A stretch of 64,000 bases of DNA. It comes from Odontesthes bonariensis (Eukaryota; Chordata; Actinopteri; Atheriniformes; Atherinopsidae). Of this stretch, positions 1 to 10,670 are shown piece after piece; within the stretch, counting starts at the first letter, position 1, and each line of letters starts with the position of its first letter. The notes beneath the pieces were generated by a model. The model searched no databases, had not been told where the DNA came from, and worked only from the letters and a program-made list of their open reading frames with translations. Made by a program: the position numbers and the translations under genes. Location: NCBI RefSeq assembly GCF_027942865.1, contig NC_134516.1, positions 24,697,322 through 24,761,321 on the forward strand. The letters run 5' to 3'.

Positions 1-731
1 TCGGTGGGGTAATCGTGGTCAAAAAATATCTGTCTCCCATCGACGATTATTTTCTCTTTCCAGGCTTTTGTCAAAATGTTCTCTTTAGTCTCATACTTAA
101 GAAAGTTGACCACAATGGACCTCGGAGATGCTCCCAGTGGCGGCTTCTTTCCGAGACTTCTGTGCGCACGTTGGATATGGAGCTCGGTTCCCTCCGGTAA
201 CGCGAGCTCTCGGCGGAGGAGACCCTCCACCAGTTCTTTCACAGACTCATTGTCCCGTTCAGCCACATTGTAAATTCTCAAATTGCAGCGTCTTCCATGT
301 CCCTCCACTTCGGTCAGCTTCTCTTGAAGTTTTGTTTGCTGTTTTAGTAGAGTGAGGATGGCCTCCTTCGCCTCGGTGTTCCATTCCTCCAACTCTGCCA
401 CTCACACCTGTGCCTCGGTTATATCCTTCCGCTGCTCTTGTATTTCCGCGACGTTTTGTGCCAATTTTCGGTTAGTTTCCTCCTTAAAGCCGGCAAACTC
501 TCGCCTCACCTCCTCTTTAAATTCCTCTTTGAACGTCGTAAGGTCCTGTTTCATCTCTTTTTTGAGGTCACGTATCTCCTTCGTAATGGCAGCCAGACCC
601 TCGAGTACCGACCGGGCCTGGCTGGAATCGTCGTTTTCCTCGCTTGCCGTCTCGTCTTCAACCTCGTGTTCTTCTTGGTCTTTGGACATAGTTTTTTTCT
701 TTAAACTTCTCTGCCCTCGTCCCCCACTCAT
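1..731 (-). pseudogene. L1-like ORF1 protein (partial, one in-frame stop)
   Basis: ORF1p of L1-type LINEs is a trimeric RNA-binding chaperone that coats the element's own RNA. The start is taken at 729-731 (MSGGRGQRS...), followed by a strongly charged coiled coil over roughly residues 25-140 (KEIRDLKKEMKQDL, FKEEFKEEVRREF). An RRM-like core follows (NLRIYNVAE) with the segment PRSIVVNFLKYETKE near residue 220. The frame is open from 731 to the window edge apart from a TGA at 402-404. That codon sits where the reading frame otherwise continues sensibly (ITEAQV then VAELEEWN), so it looks like a single CGA-to-TGA decay at a CpG. The protein runs off the window before its C-terminal domain ends. 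Family assignment is from motif memory. Confidence 0.72.
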
Positions 732-847
732 TGCTTGTCAGTTTGAATTCGAGTTTTCAATATTTTCGTAGTTCGGGGGAGATTCTTGTCTAATCGACTC
801 AGGAGCTCCGTTTTATGCTGCCATCTTGCTCCGCTCCCTGCCCGCCA
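1..847 (-). mobile_element. 5' end of an L1-like LINE
   Basis: Minus-strand non-LTR retrotransposon entering from the window's left edge; only the 5' UTR (about 732-847) and ORF1 are inside the window. The element meets the inverted-duplication arm at about 848, so 847 marks its 5' end. The recognised part is ORF1 (coiled coil then RRM-like domain), typical of L1/Tx1-group LINEs. Nothing of the reverse transcriptase is visible, so the exact clade cannot be settled here. Confidence 0.75.
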
Positions 848-2379
848 ACACTTCTGACATTTAAAAAGGTTTGTTGCAACATGTGAGGAATGAACATGGG
901 ATGTTTTAAAGAAGGTGAATTACGCTTGGTCAGATACGGTGTTAAACATCTGGACCAAAGTCCTGCAGATCACTGTGGGCCCCTAATCTCTGGCTGGGGA
1001 GTGTGAGGGGAGTGACAGAGATTTGGTCTGAAGGACTCCAGGTTATAACCTCGGTTCTAATACGTCACAAAGTCGTCACAGTCATGAAATTGGGGTCCAA
1101 CACATCACTTGTCCACTTCACTAGTGGGAGCTGCTAGTTGGGTTTCAAGGGGAAAAAAGTGAGCTCAGCGTGACATAAGACTGGAGTCTTAGTAAGTTAA
1201 CCTGCTGAGTTCTGGAAATAACTCTAACATAATGTTGACTCCTTGGCAGGAATAAGGAGCTCTGCAGCTCTCTCATCCAGAGGATCTAGAAGCATGGATG
1301 TGTTTGGAACATAGCAGAGGGTGTATTCTTCCTAAAGTCACGCTAACTGCCTTCTGCGCACTCTGAGATGTTTAAAGCTCAGATTAATATCTGAGCTGAG
1401 ATGTAGAAACGTGAGACAACATGATGCAGAGCTGCTCTTTTATTAAGTGATATGGAGGAGATCTTAGATTTATTTCAGATGAACTTGATTAAACAGGACA
1501 TAACGGAGGTTAAATGTTTAAAGCACCTTGTGCCTTCATTTTGTTCATATCTGGAAGTGTTTCTCAAATTTGTCTTGATGATTTCTGTGGATTTCCATCA
1601 TTCCTCCTGAAAACTTGTTGCCTTGTGAGAACAACCAAAGACTCCCACAGACTCCCTGTGACACAGCAAACTTCCAACATGGGAAATGTGACATTTCAGC
1701 ACTTTATAGTCTGTAGGCGACTGTTTTCTGTTCTTTGTACTGTGGAGGCTTTACCAGCCATCAGTGAGGTGGAACTGTACTGAAAATACACTGAAGTTAA
1801 AGTTACATTTTTAACTCATTTAAAAGGGAAAATGTGTCTATTTGAATTATGCTCTTTTTTAATATGGGTCTAAGTTTGAGTCTTTTTTTTAACGGTAAAA
1901 TGTTGACTGTCACACCTGAACTTCATGTTTATTAAAATGAGAATATTTATATTCCCAGGTTGTTTTAATTCTGAAAACTAACATTTGTTACAGTAGTTCA
2001 CATCATCTGTCCTCATAATTACTTTCATAAAATCCAACAAAGACCAGACTTTATCATGTTCATATTTAAACTGCAACCTGCAGGTTAACAATGTGAGTGA
2101 CTTAAAGTGTGGTAACAAGTCCACAGAAGATTTTCTTTTAATTATGTCGACTATGTGCAAGTATATGTCCAGGTAAGACATCTGATTCTCACATATAGAT
2201 AGAACATTTGATGTTGCATTATGCCCAGTATTAATCAGACATGTTTGTTCATGTTCCAGACAGGATAGTGAATGCTTTTGTGCACAGTCCACTGTGTGGT
2301 TGTACAGCTCATGACTTAACTGAATATATTCCAACACCTGGCTCGCCTTCTTGCAGCCAAATGTAGAACAAAATAGATG
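848..2379. repeat. Inverted duplication, arm 1
   Basis: About 1.5 kb that recurs in reverse orientation at 37086-38663. Landmarks: ACACTTCTGACATTT at about 848 matches the reverse of the sequence ending near 38663, and AAATAGATG at 2371-2379 matches CATCTATTT at 37086. By eye the arms are well above 90 percent identical, with a ~45-bp difference near 37300 in arm 2. Each arm contains a short open frame (1514-1783 here), but its conservation only reflects recent duplication. The arm boundary on the left coincides with the LINE 5' end. Confidence 0.85.
1928..1933 (-). terminator. Polyadenylation signal AATAAA
   Basis: AATAAA on the minus strand about 45 bases after the stop codon at 1978-1980. 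It supports the open frame upstream being a real 3' terminal exon. Confidence 0.45.
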
Positions 2380-2545
2380 CTTGCCCAAACTTACTCCAGG
2401 TAGTGAGTAAGTGAGCCTATAAATTTTGTTCCCAAGCCAACTCACTAAAGGTAGCTGCCACATCTTTTGATATGTGTAGCACAAGCACAAAGAGTACAAG
2501 ACCTTTGCAACCACATAGGATAGTTATGAAGCCATCCTCGGTCAT
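1978..2545 (-). CDS. Candidate small secreted cysteine-rich protein, unrecognised
   Basis: I do not recognise this protein. An open frame ending at 1978 encodes about 135 residues rich in cysteine (HLFCSTFGCKK..., LSCLEHEQTC, LSICENQ, LTCRLQF, VNYCNKC) with two N-glycosylation sequons (NHT, NAT) and long amphipathic stretches (MSYLDIYLHIVDIIKR), a layout seen in secreted helical cytokines. The frame has no ATG upstream. In the next frame an ATG at 2543-2545 begins MTEDGF... followed by a hydrophobic signal-peptide-like run (GLVLFVLVLHIS) and a GTGAGT donor at 2445-2440. Joining it to the main frame would need an intron of only ~50 bases, which is short for fish. A polyA signal follows the stop and a TATA-like site lies ~300 bases upstream. 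The frame crosses the end of arm 1; the arm-2 copy lacks the first exon and carries an altered segment. Confidence 0.4.
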
Positions 2546-2843
2546 GGACTTGCAGAAACTACTGTCCAGGTTTCACATGGCCCCAGCATCTGATGGGTCT
2601 GCCCTTACCCAGAGCTGTAGGGTGAGGATTGCTACAGAGTGTAAAGGTTTCCCCCTCAGCACAATATGCAGCAGTGGAATATTCTGATAGAGCTCAAGGC
2701 CACACCTTTACCCACTGCTGTCAGAGAGCTGCAGTTGGCTTTCAGACGTTTTTAGTTGGGAATACATTCCAAGTTGAAGCCGTCAAGACCTTCACAAGCT
2801 CACCTTTGAGCAGAAACTGTCCTTAAGTTAATGCCAACACCTT

Positions 2844-2850
2844 ATTTATA
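2844..2850 (-). promoter_or_regulatory. TATA-like box
   Basis: TATAAAT on the minus strand, about 300 bases upstream of the ATG at 2545. A possible 5' UTR donor (CAAAG then GTGAGC) follows about 50 bases downstream. Position and form fit a promoter for the candidate secreted protein, but this is inference only. Confidence 0.3.
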
Positions 2851-2967
2851 GGATTAAGTCATGTCAACCTGTCAGGCCCTCAACTATCCCCTCCAACCCA
2901 CAACTGGATGACCCAGAGACAGCTAGGAGCCATTTGATGGTGCAACAAGGTATTCAAGTTAAAGCCA

Positions 2968-2973
2968 TTTATT
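2968..2973 (-). terminator. Polyadenylation signal AATAAA
   Basis: AATAAA on the minus strand about 125 bases after the stop of the three-exon gene at 3097-3830. It is the likely 3' end signal of that gene. Confidence 0.5.
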
Positions 2974-3096
2974 CAAGCGGTAGCAGCAGCGATGCCTCTA
3001 GAATATGCAGATCTGCAAGACAAAGAAAGTCAGTCACCTACCAGCAGCTACAGAGAGCACACATGCAGAGTACAATGAGCCTCACCAGAAAGGTCC

Positions 3097-3830
3097 TCAG
3101 AAGCCGCTCTGAACTTGAACCTTGTGCTGAGATGTTTTGCCGTGGTCTGGCTCAGATTCTGTTGGGCTGTAGCGGAACTGGCTGAACAGCACACGCTTCT
3201 GGTTGTAGCGGGACCGAGATTTGTAAGCGTAGACTTGATCCTCGTCGGTCACAGGAGTGAAGACTGGCTCGTCCTCGCCGCTGGTGTCAGATGAAAGGCT
3301 CCAGCTCCCATCTTCAAACTGGTAATTGCTGCCAGGAGCTCCAGACTGACCTCCCTGAGCACCATGCTGCTGTGCTGCAGAACCACTGGTTCCAGCTGCT
3401 TTCTGATACGTTGGCTTAGATAGATCTTGTCCATAAACTGAATACATGGGTGAGGAAACGGAGAATTAAGACCAGCCTTCCATTTACATACCTAGTCAAT
3501 TTAAACTGCTTTTAGTTGCTGAGCTTTGATTGGGATCAGCTTACCGCTTTGTGCAGGAATGCAGGTGATGCTTCCAATCAGCACACAAGAAATCCACAAA
3601 ACCCTGCAGAAACAGGGACATCTCATATGAAGTTCTGAGTACATTTAGAGACCAGTGGGGTCCAACCACCACCTCGCCTTAACATGCCCAGTCCTGTTGA
3701 GCTTAACTGCATATTCATAGTGTAATGCTGCGACCAAATGAGGTTCTGCTTGCCTCAGACATTTAAGGCAGCAGAGGTTCAGTGCCACCACTTAGAAGCA
3801 CTGGGACAGACTAGAAGTTACTTACCTCAT
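3097..3830 (-). CDS. Small secreted protein gene, three coding exons, unrecognised
   Basis: A consistent spliced gene of 134 codons. Exon 1 is 3830-3826 (ATGAG, then GTAAGT). Exon 2 is 3603-3545 after a CTGCAG acceptor and completes a signal peptide (MRVLWISCVLIGSITCIP). Exon 3 is 3437-3097 after a TTCAG acceptor. Phases agree across both joins. The mature part is low in cysteine and rich in Gly/Ser/Gln (SGSAAQQHGAQGGQSG), then acidic (DGSWSLSSDTSGEDEPVF), then basic and aromatic (YKSRSRYNQKRVLFSQFRY). It ends at TGA 3099-3097 with a polyA signal beyond. I cannot name the family. The composition recalls extracellular-matrix or egg-coat-associated proteins of fish, but that is a guess. The other candidate secreted gene lies just downstream on the same strand. 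Confidence 0.6.
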
Positions 3831-3839
3831 TCTGCTGCA

Positions 3840-4690
3840 ATATAATTAAAGCTTGCCTGGGACCTGCTGCTGCCAAACTGCACTAACACAAAGTTCAGAG
3901 CCCTGTGACACTAACCTGAAGCTGCAGGAGCTGCTTTCATATGATCCTCAGTGCAGAGGGAACTGATTGCTCAGCGGTAACAGCTGCTGCTGAAAGGTGC
4001 AAGGCTGCAGTTAACTGGCAACAATGGACTCACATATGGAGCATCTCAGTGTTATGGCAATAAATAGATAATAATCAGGAACTCTTGTGAGTATAATGTA
4101 TTTTATTTACATATATAAATATTAAATTATAAATATAAATGATCAAATATTCTGAACTGCTGATATACGTGATAATAATAACAATAACAATGGTAGCTGC
4201 TCTCAATACGTGAAATGCCTCTCATAGTTCAATATTAGTAGGCTAATTGATGAATAAACATCCTGCTGCTGAATATGTGTTTAAAAGATAAATAAATCAG
4301 AAGGAAACCTGCAGAAGAAAGTCTTCTAACAGCTGTCTCTCTGTGTTTATTGGCATACAGCACGGTTAGTGAGATCCAGATCCATGTGGGCACTCAGGAC
4401 GGATTTAAATAGCGACTCTGAATGGACGGTAAACCCGCACTGAAGGCCCAGTGAGCCAAAGCACGGCCGCCACTGAAACATATATTTGAAACCCGTCAAT
4501 ATGTTAACTTTGTGTGTTTACCTCTATAACTGATGTTATATGTAAAACAGAGCACATGGTCAATTAGCTTTTTAAAAATCTTTATTTTAAAGAAAACGAT
4601 AAAAACAAGAGTTTTTCTGGAAGATTTAAATAAGTTCTGAATATGCATAGAAGAGAGGTTACATTTGAGTCTATTTTCTTTGTACAAAAC
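3840..4690. other. Intergenic, no gene seen
   Basis: The first ~130 bases are the upstream region of the secreted-protein gene (CAGCTG-type E-box-like sites, no clear TATA box). The middle (about 4080-4330) is AT-rich. No coding, RNA or repeat family was recognised. Confidence 0.4.
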
Positions 4691-4694
4691 TTAA

Positions 4695-5920
4695 AGGGGA
4701 CATATTATGCAAAACTCACTTTTTGCGGGTCTTTGTGTTCATATTTGGGTCTCTACTGTTCCTTTAAACACTCCATCCATTTTCTGTAGGTCAGTAGAAA
4801 GACTTTGGTGTCAAGAAAAAAATGCTGCTGTGAGCCATTTGGATGGCTCCCTTATTGTGACGTCGCAATAAGGGAATTTGCATTTACCTGTCGAGTCCCC
4901 ACCCACTCCCCACCCTCTACACATTAGTTGAAGATCCGCCATCTTGTATCGAGCATCAAGCATACATGGCTACGAAAGGAAAATCACACATGAAGTGTTG
5001 TGTTGTTGGCTGCACCTGTTGTTGGCTGCACCACATGTTTTCTCAACAGCGGGACCTCGCGCTGCTGCCGCCGCGGTCACCTGTGTGCTGGTGGCCGGGA
5101 GAGGCTCGTGCTCACTGGCTGCAGCGGCGCGGCGCGGAGAAGCAGCTCACACAGGCTGACCTGTGTGAGCTGGGAGGTATCACCGGCAGAGACTGGAGCT
5201 GCTGCTGCTAGACACCTGCAGTCTCCAGAAACGCACCACAGGTGAGTCAGGCTGGAGACTGCAGAAGCTTTTCACTGAAAACAAATGAACCCTTAATTCA
5301 TAGGGAATAGATTGATAGATAGATAGATAGATAGATAGATGGATAGATGGATAGATAGATACTTCATTGATCCCGAAGGAGATTAAAGCATCCAGTAGCA
5401 AGACATAATAAAGCAATACAATTATAAACAATCTAAGAATTTAAAAAAACAGTTTAAAAATACGCTCAGAAAATAAAGTACAGAATTGTACATTTAGGGG
5501 TACGATGGCTTGTCACTGGGGCAGTACCCTCTGAAGGATAGTTTTGTACCCTTATACTGAAGTAGCCTGACACAGACTGTCTATTGTACCCCAGCATGTA
5601 GAAAAAAAGGTACATATATGTACCTTTTACCACTTGAGTACATATATGTACCTTTTGGACCCTCAAAACAAAAGGGTAAACAGTACAAGCAGCCAGAGGC
5701 TTCTCATGAGCGGGGCGGGGCGTGGCCAGCAACAGCTTATTTGCATAAAAGTGACAGAGCCCTTTAAACGGCTCAATTTGGGAGAGACTGAAAATGGCAA
5801 GAATAGAGCTGGTGAAATCTCTTTATGTGAGAGTGATTTTGTGCAAAGAAATTCATGAACATGTTTTGTATAGACCATAGACCAATTCTAAATGGTTTAA
5901 ATAGGTAAAATATGTCTCCT
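4695..5920. mobile_element. Non-autonomous DNA transposon with TTAA flanks
   Basis: A 1,226-bp element with imperfect terminal inverted repeats: AGGGGACATATTATGC at the left and AGGAGACATATTTTAC reading in from the right. Both ends are flanked by TTAA (4691-4694 and 5921-5924), which suggests piggyBac-type integration. The motif beginning (TTA)AAGGGGACATATTATG is a very common fish repeat end and may instead belong to a hAT-like family with a longer terminus. No transposase is present. Inside are a GATA microsatellite with the fish-typical tail CTTCATTGATCCCGAAGG and a stretch with short inverted repeats around GGTACATATATGTACC. Confidence 0.6.
5312..5360. repeat. GATA/GATG microsatellite
   Basis: Tetranucleotide run inside the TTAA-flanked element. 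Confidence 0.85.
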
Positions 5921-6613
5921 TTAAAACAAAAACCTGAAGTCTGCACACTGAGGAAAACTGGTTTTGAGGATATTTATGAAATTTCCTCCTAATAACCAAC
6001 TTGGGTCGGTGTCCCCAGTGGAACATTTTATGTGTAGTCTGCAGGTTTCATGTTTTCAGCTGGAGATGGATGCTTTTTGTTCTGTATGTTACATATTTTT
6101 ATCTTGATCAGGACATTCAGAACGCTTGCATGCACAGGTAAGTCCAGCTTCAGTTCCAGGTGTACTCGTCCATTTAACTGGACCGCCATGTTGTCCCAGC
6201 GTACATGCACGGGATAGACTGTGCAGGAAACCTTCATGACATTCTGCTGCCTCTAACTTTCTCTGTGGGACATCACGCTGCATGTAAGTGCAGCTGAAAT
6301 CGCTGCCAACATGTTGTCTTTAAGTCACCTGAAGGGGGATTTTCTCACATGAGGCTGCGGTTACAAAATCAGGATTTTATTAGAGCAGAGCGACAGTCTG
6401 GACATGCTTTAAGTGACCACGAGTTGACCCGTAGTCTTAATGGGCTGATTTTCAGTTTAGCCGTCTGACAGAAGAAACAGAAAAATATGTGGATGAGAGC
6501 AGCTTTATTGAGAATTTGGCTGGAAATATACACTCATTCTTTCCTGTTTTTACTAAAAGATGCAGAAATATTAAACTCTGTAACATGTGTTTAGTGCACC
6601 AACCCATGCCAAC
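5921..6613. other. Intergenic, nothing recognised
   Basis: No supported gene, RNA or terminal repeat. The short open frames here have no family likeness. Confidence 0.35.
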
Positions 6614-7135
6614 TCAGTTAGCATACATACAGTTATAGGAATAGTTTACTGAATGTCCCATCTTGTAGACAGCCTCAGTGTTGCATTTCCAGTCCAGTCT
6701 GCTGTCCAGGTGAACCCTCAGGTATCTGTAATCCTCAACCACCTCTTCACCGAGGATGGAGACGCTGTTCAGCTGACTGCTGCTCCTCCTAAAATCCACA
6801 ATCATCTCTTTTGTTTGTATCCAGATGAGGCGATAGTTTATTTTCCTATAGATGTGATAGTTTCATGTAGATGTGCTGAGGTGTGACAGGGAAGCTGTTG
6901 GTACATGGAGGATGTGAGGTCTGTAGCAGGAGGCAGCAGCATGCTGAGTTTGTCTGAACTCTTCCATCTGTCTGATCCCACATTATCCCAAAGCCTGTGA
7001 GCTTTTCCATTCCTGACCACACATCCCTCACACTGTTCTGCTGCAGATAGTTTCCCACCGACTTGCTCTCTTCCTTTTTTCTTCACACTCCTCCTTAACT
7101 CCCTGTTTCCCTCCATGAAGGCCTTCTTCTTTATG
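6614..7135 (-). pseudogene. LINE reverse-transcriptase fragment
   Basis: A minus-strand remnant of a jockey-superfamily LINE (Rex1/Nimb-like by memory). The pieces are a basic linker (KKAFMEGNRELRRSVKKKG), the segment NSVRDVWSGMEKLTGFG in a shifted frame, and the thumb/connection part EMIVDFRRSSSQLN...SILGEEV...YRYLRVHLDSRLDW. The order is correct, but the RT core between the linker and the C-terminal part has been deleted and at least one frameshift is present. Not functional. Confidence 0.65.
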
Positions 7136-7253
7136 CTCAGTGGCTGCAACACAAGTTCACATCAACCAGGCGTTTGTTCAGAAAACAGCGTCACAGCTTT
7201 GGACTCAGGAAGTGTTTCAGATGTCAGCTGTCACTCAGACACACTCTCATAGG

Positions 7254-7326
7254 GCCTGGATAGCTCAGTTGGTAGAGCATCAGACTTTTAATCTGAGGGT
7301 CCAGGGTTCAAGTCCCTGTTCAGGTG
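7254..7326 (+). tRNA. tRNA-Lys (anticodon TTT)
   Basis: A 73-nt cloverleaf. The acceptor strand GCCTGGA pairs with TTCAGGT (two G-T wobbles), the D arm is GCTCAGTTGGTAGAGC, and the anticodon loop CTTTTAA sits in a CAGA/TCTG stem. The T arm contains the B-box GGTTCAAGTCC, and the discriminator is G. All invariant positions are present. No T4 run follows immediately, so termination is probably at a weaker site. Confidence 0.93.
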
Positions 7327-7941
7327 TAGAAATGTAATCTACCACTTAACCTGTACTTCCCTCTATGCCTGCACTCAGTTTCTACACTGTCACCTCTGAC
7401 AGAGCCTGGCTGATGCTTTTCCTTCTATGTAGCTTATTGTTAGCTTTGCTGTTAGCTGCATCGTTATATCCTCATTTGTAAGTTATAGAAACTACAGAAT
7501 AATTCTATATAAACTATAGAAATCACCTTGAATACGCCAGCTGCAGAGTGTTGATCACATATATTGAAACTACAACAGGTTAAGAGCATTTATCATGAAT
7601 AGTTCTGCTTTATATCAGGGCTTCTTTTCACTTAGATTTCACTATTTGGACAACCTGTAATGAATGAACACCCAGAACAGAACACAAGACATTACAGAGA
7701 TAAATCAACGTTGGTGCAGTTTAAACAACAAGGGCATTGTTTGCTTCATTTAAGTGGATATAAAACAAAGCAATTCATCAGAAAAATCAGTGTCAGAAAT
7801 ATATTTTGTAAAGGCCTCAAGAGACATAGATGTTGGAGGAAGTTGCGTAAACTGTGATGATGTCACAAGTTCAGTCGCAGTGGTGCTTCCAGCTTCTCTG
7901 GAGTTTGGTGTGTTCCACATAAGGAGCAGTATTCTTTAGTA
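7327..7941. other. Spacer between tRNA-Lys and the Ser/Ala array
   Basis: No gene recognised. The sequence is unique within the window up to the start of the 1,092-bp repeat array. Confidence 0.4.
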
Positions 7942-8183
7942 TTCATTCAACTACTTACAAGCAGGCTTTTCAAACAATGCTTCTGTCGCAGAATTTTTAT
8001 TTGCCTACACCAAGTACATTTGGGCGATTGAATCTATCATGAAGAATTTTGAGTGTGACTTCAGGCTAATGTGAAAGAACTGTCTTTCTTTCAGTTTGCA
8101 TCCACCTTTGCCACATCCAGCTGTTAATCATTTCCTCCACAGAGGACAAGAGGACAGAGTACAGACGACAAAGGAAAGACAAC

Positions 8184-8256
8184 TGGAGAATGCGGGCGTC
8201 GATCCCGCTACCTCTCACATGCTAAGCGAGCGCTCTACTATTTGAGCTAATTCCCC
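8184..8256 (-). tRNA. tRNA-Ala (AGC)
   Basis: 73 nt with acceptor GGGGAAT/ATTCTCC, anticodon arm CTCGC-TTAGCAT-GTGAG, T arm GCGGG-ATCGACG-CCCGC and discriminator A. The D loop reads AAATAGTA instead of AAATGGTA, losing one of the conserved GG pair, so activity may be reduced. Confidence 0.85.
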
Positions 8257-8934
8257 TTCGGTTGATGTATTCTTAGAGCTTCCTAATTAACGAACCATTT
8301 CTGACCGAACGCTCCATTCCTTGATACATAAAAAGGAATAGATCTCACAACTGAAGCTTGTTGGTTTTTATCAGTGTTTTTCAGAGTGGTTGAATGTATC
8401 AAGTAGAGTCTTGCGTTCGATCAGTGAGACATGGAAAATCCGTAGTGTTTCATGGTTTGGCAGATTCTTTTTTCTTTCCGATTTTAAACAAATTTGAATT
8501 TGCACATTAGTTGGTTTGTCTTTATTAGATGATCATTAAAGCCTCTCACCAGAAGAGCACCTGAAAGATTTCTGAGGAGTGCGGACATCAATCCCGCCAC
8601 ATTTTGCCTGGAAAGCAAGCCCTTTCTAATTTGACATAGTTTTTCTTCCATATTTGGGTATATTCTGAAGAGATTGTAATAACCCCAACCTTAAATTTGA
8701 CTTATCCTAAGTGCAATTGCTTTTGTTTCGCCCAATTTTAAATCAAACAACCTCAAACATCCCTACATGGTACCACATTTAGATAATAATGATTCTATTT
8801 TTGTGAAAGGAGGATAAATTCATTTCCTCTGCACGCGAGGCCATTGTATCTAATGAGGCTCCAATTTTGAGATCAAAATTATACCAGCTGTAGTTTAAGA
8901 CGGAATTTTTTATGGTCAAACTTGCAACAGAGAG

Positions 8935-9016
8935 GACGAGGTGGCCGAGCGGTTAAGGCGATGGACTGCTAATCCATTGTGCTTTGCACGCATGGGTCCG
9001 AATCCCATTCTCGTCG
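8935..9016 (+). tRNA. tRNA-Ser (GCT), T-loop variant
   Basis: 82-nt class II tRNA with acceptor GACGAGG, long variable arm and anticodon GCT in loop CTGCTAA. The B-box reads GGTCCGAATCC rather than GGTTCGAATCC, changing the conserved U of the T loop. It may be poorly transcribed. Confidence 0.85.
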
Positions 9017-9275
9017 GCTTTGCATGTCAAGTTCTGTTCTGGGTTGTTAAAATTCCTCATTCCACTTCTTACAAGCAGGCTTTTCAAACAATGCTTCTGT
9101 CGCAGAATTTTTATTTGCCTACACCAAGTTCATTTGGGCGATTGAATCTATCATGAAGAATTTTGAGTTTAACTTCAGGCTAATGTGAAAGAGCTGTCTT
9201 TCTTTCAGTTTGCATCCACCTTTGCCACATGCAGCTGTTAACAATTTCCTCGAAATAGGACAAATTTAAGACAAC

Positions 9276-9348
9276 TGGAGAATGCGGGCGTTGATCCCCC
9301 TACCTCTCACATGCAAAGCGAGCGCTCTACCATTTGAGCTAATTCCCC
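9276..9348 (-). tRNA. tRNA-Ala (TGC)-like, degenerate
   Basis: 73 nt in frame with the other Ala copies. The anticodon loop TTTGCAT gives anticodon TGC. The T stem GGGGG/CCCGC has a mismatch and the T loop reads ATCAACG, so this copy is probably a pseudogene. Confidence 0.75.
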
Positions 9349-10026
9349 TTCAATTGATGTATTATTAGCGCTTCCAAATTAACGAACCATTTCTGAGCAA
9401 ACGATCCATTCCTTGATACATAAAAAGGAATAGATCTCACAACTGAAGCTTGTTGGTTTTTATCAGTGTTTTTCAGAGTGGTTGAATGTATCAAGTAGAG
9501 TCTTGCGTTCGATCAGTGAGACATGGAAAATCCGTAGTGTTTCATGGTTTGGCAGATTCTTTTTTCTTTCCGATTTTAAACAAATTTGAATTTGCACATT
9601 AGTTGGTTTGTCTTTATAAGATGATCATTAAAGCCTCTCACCAGAAGAGCACCTGAAAGATTTCTGAGGAGTGCGGACATCAATCCCGCCACATTTTGCC
9701 TGGCAAGGAAGCCCTTTATAATTTGACATAGTTTTTCTTCCATATTTGGGTATATTCTGAAGAGATTGTAAGAACCCCAACCTTAAATTTGACTTGTCCT
9801 AAGTGCAATTGCTTTTGTTTCGCCCAATTTTAAATCAAACAACCTCAAACATCCCTACATGGTACCACATTTAGATAATAATGATTCTATTTTTGTGAAA
9901 GGAGGATGAATTCATTTCCTCTGCACGCGAGGCCATTGTATCTAATGAGGCTCCAATTTTGAGATCAAAATTATACCAGCTGTAGTTTAAGACGGAATTT
10001 TTTATGGTCAAACTTGAAACAGAGAG

Positions 10027-10108
10027 GACGAGGTGGCCGAGCGGTTAAGGCGATGGACTGCTAATCCATTGTGCTTTGCAGGCATGGGTTCGATTCCCAT
10101 TCTCGTCG
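10027..10108 (+). tRNA. tRNA-Ser (GCT)
   Basis: 82 nt with intact acceptor, anticodon and T arm (GGTTCGATTCC). The variable arm has CAGGCA in place of CACGCA. Identical in type to the copy at 22860. It lies 294 bp upstream of the insertion point of the large transposon. Confidence 0.92.
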
Positions 10109-10367
10109 GCTTTGCATGTCAAGTTCTGTTCTGGGTTGTTAAAATTTCTCATTCCACTTCTTACAAGCAGGCTTTTCAAACAATGCTTTTCACGCAAAAT
10201 TTCTATTTCCCTACACCAAGTTCATTTGGGCGATTGAATCTATCATGAAGAATTTTGAGTTTAACTTCAGGCTAATGTGAAAGAGCTGTCTTTCTTTCAA
10301 TTTGCATCCACCTTTGCCACATCCAGCTGTTAATCATTTCCTCAAAATAGGACAAATTTAAGACAAC

Positions 10368-10402
10368 TGGAGAATGCGGGCGTCGATCCCGCTACCTCTC
10401 AC
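10368..10402 (-). tRNA. 3' half of a tRNA-Ala split by a transposon
   Basis: The 35 nt from GTGAG (3' strand of the anticodon stem) to the acceptor end and discriminator A. The other 38 nt are at 19960-19997. Together they make exactly one 73-nt tRNA-Ala with nothing repeated or missing. Confidence 0.9.
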
Positions 10403-10424
10403 TTGCGCTTACTGTGTTCCGTCA

Positions 10425-10670
10425 ATTTCGCCAAAGTAAGCCCAAAGTAAGCCCAAAGTAAGCCCACATTAGCCAATCACGTCTCAGTTGAGCTTACTTT
10501 TGACCAATCACGTTTCCCCCTTTGGGCTTACTTTGGGCTTACATTTGACCAATCAGCGTTCCTCCCTCCCATGTCTTACTTTTGACCAATCACTGTTCGT
10601 CCTTCCTCTCCGGCATACTTTGCCGCATTCTGTAGTCCGGCAGTTCTCAACTTTCCATCTATCTCTAAGG
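10425..10670 (+). promoter_or_regulatory. Promoter and 5' UTR exon of the tRNA-inserted transposon
   Basis: Three direct copies of AAAGTAAGCCC (10433-10462) face inverted copies (GGGCTTACTTTGGGCTTAC, about 10523-10541). Four CCAAT motifs (near 10473, 10504, 10549 and 10585) suggest NF-Y-type binding. A transcribed leader ending TCTCTAAG then GTAAGT at about 10672 is a plausible non-coding first exon. The start site itself is not determined. Confidence 0.45.

Noticed and set aside
1514-1783. 89-residue frame conserved in both inverted arms as a gene
   Set aside because: Conservation only reflects recent duplication of the whole arm, and the frame has no signal or family likeness.
6028-6283. 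Two overlapping minus-strand open frames of 64-69 residues
   Set aside because: No recognisable domain, splice site or repeat context; likely chance.
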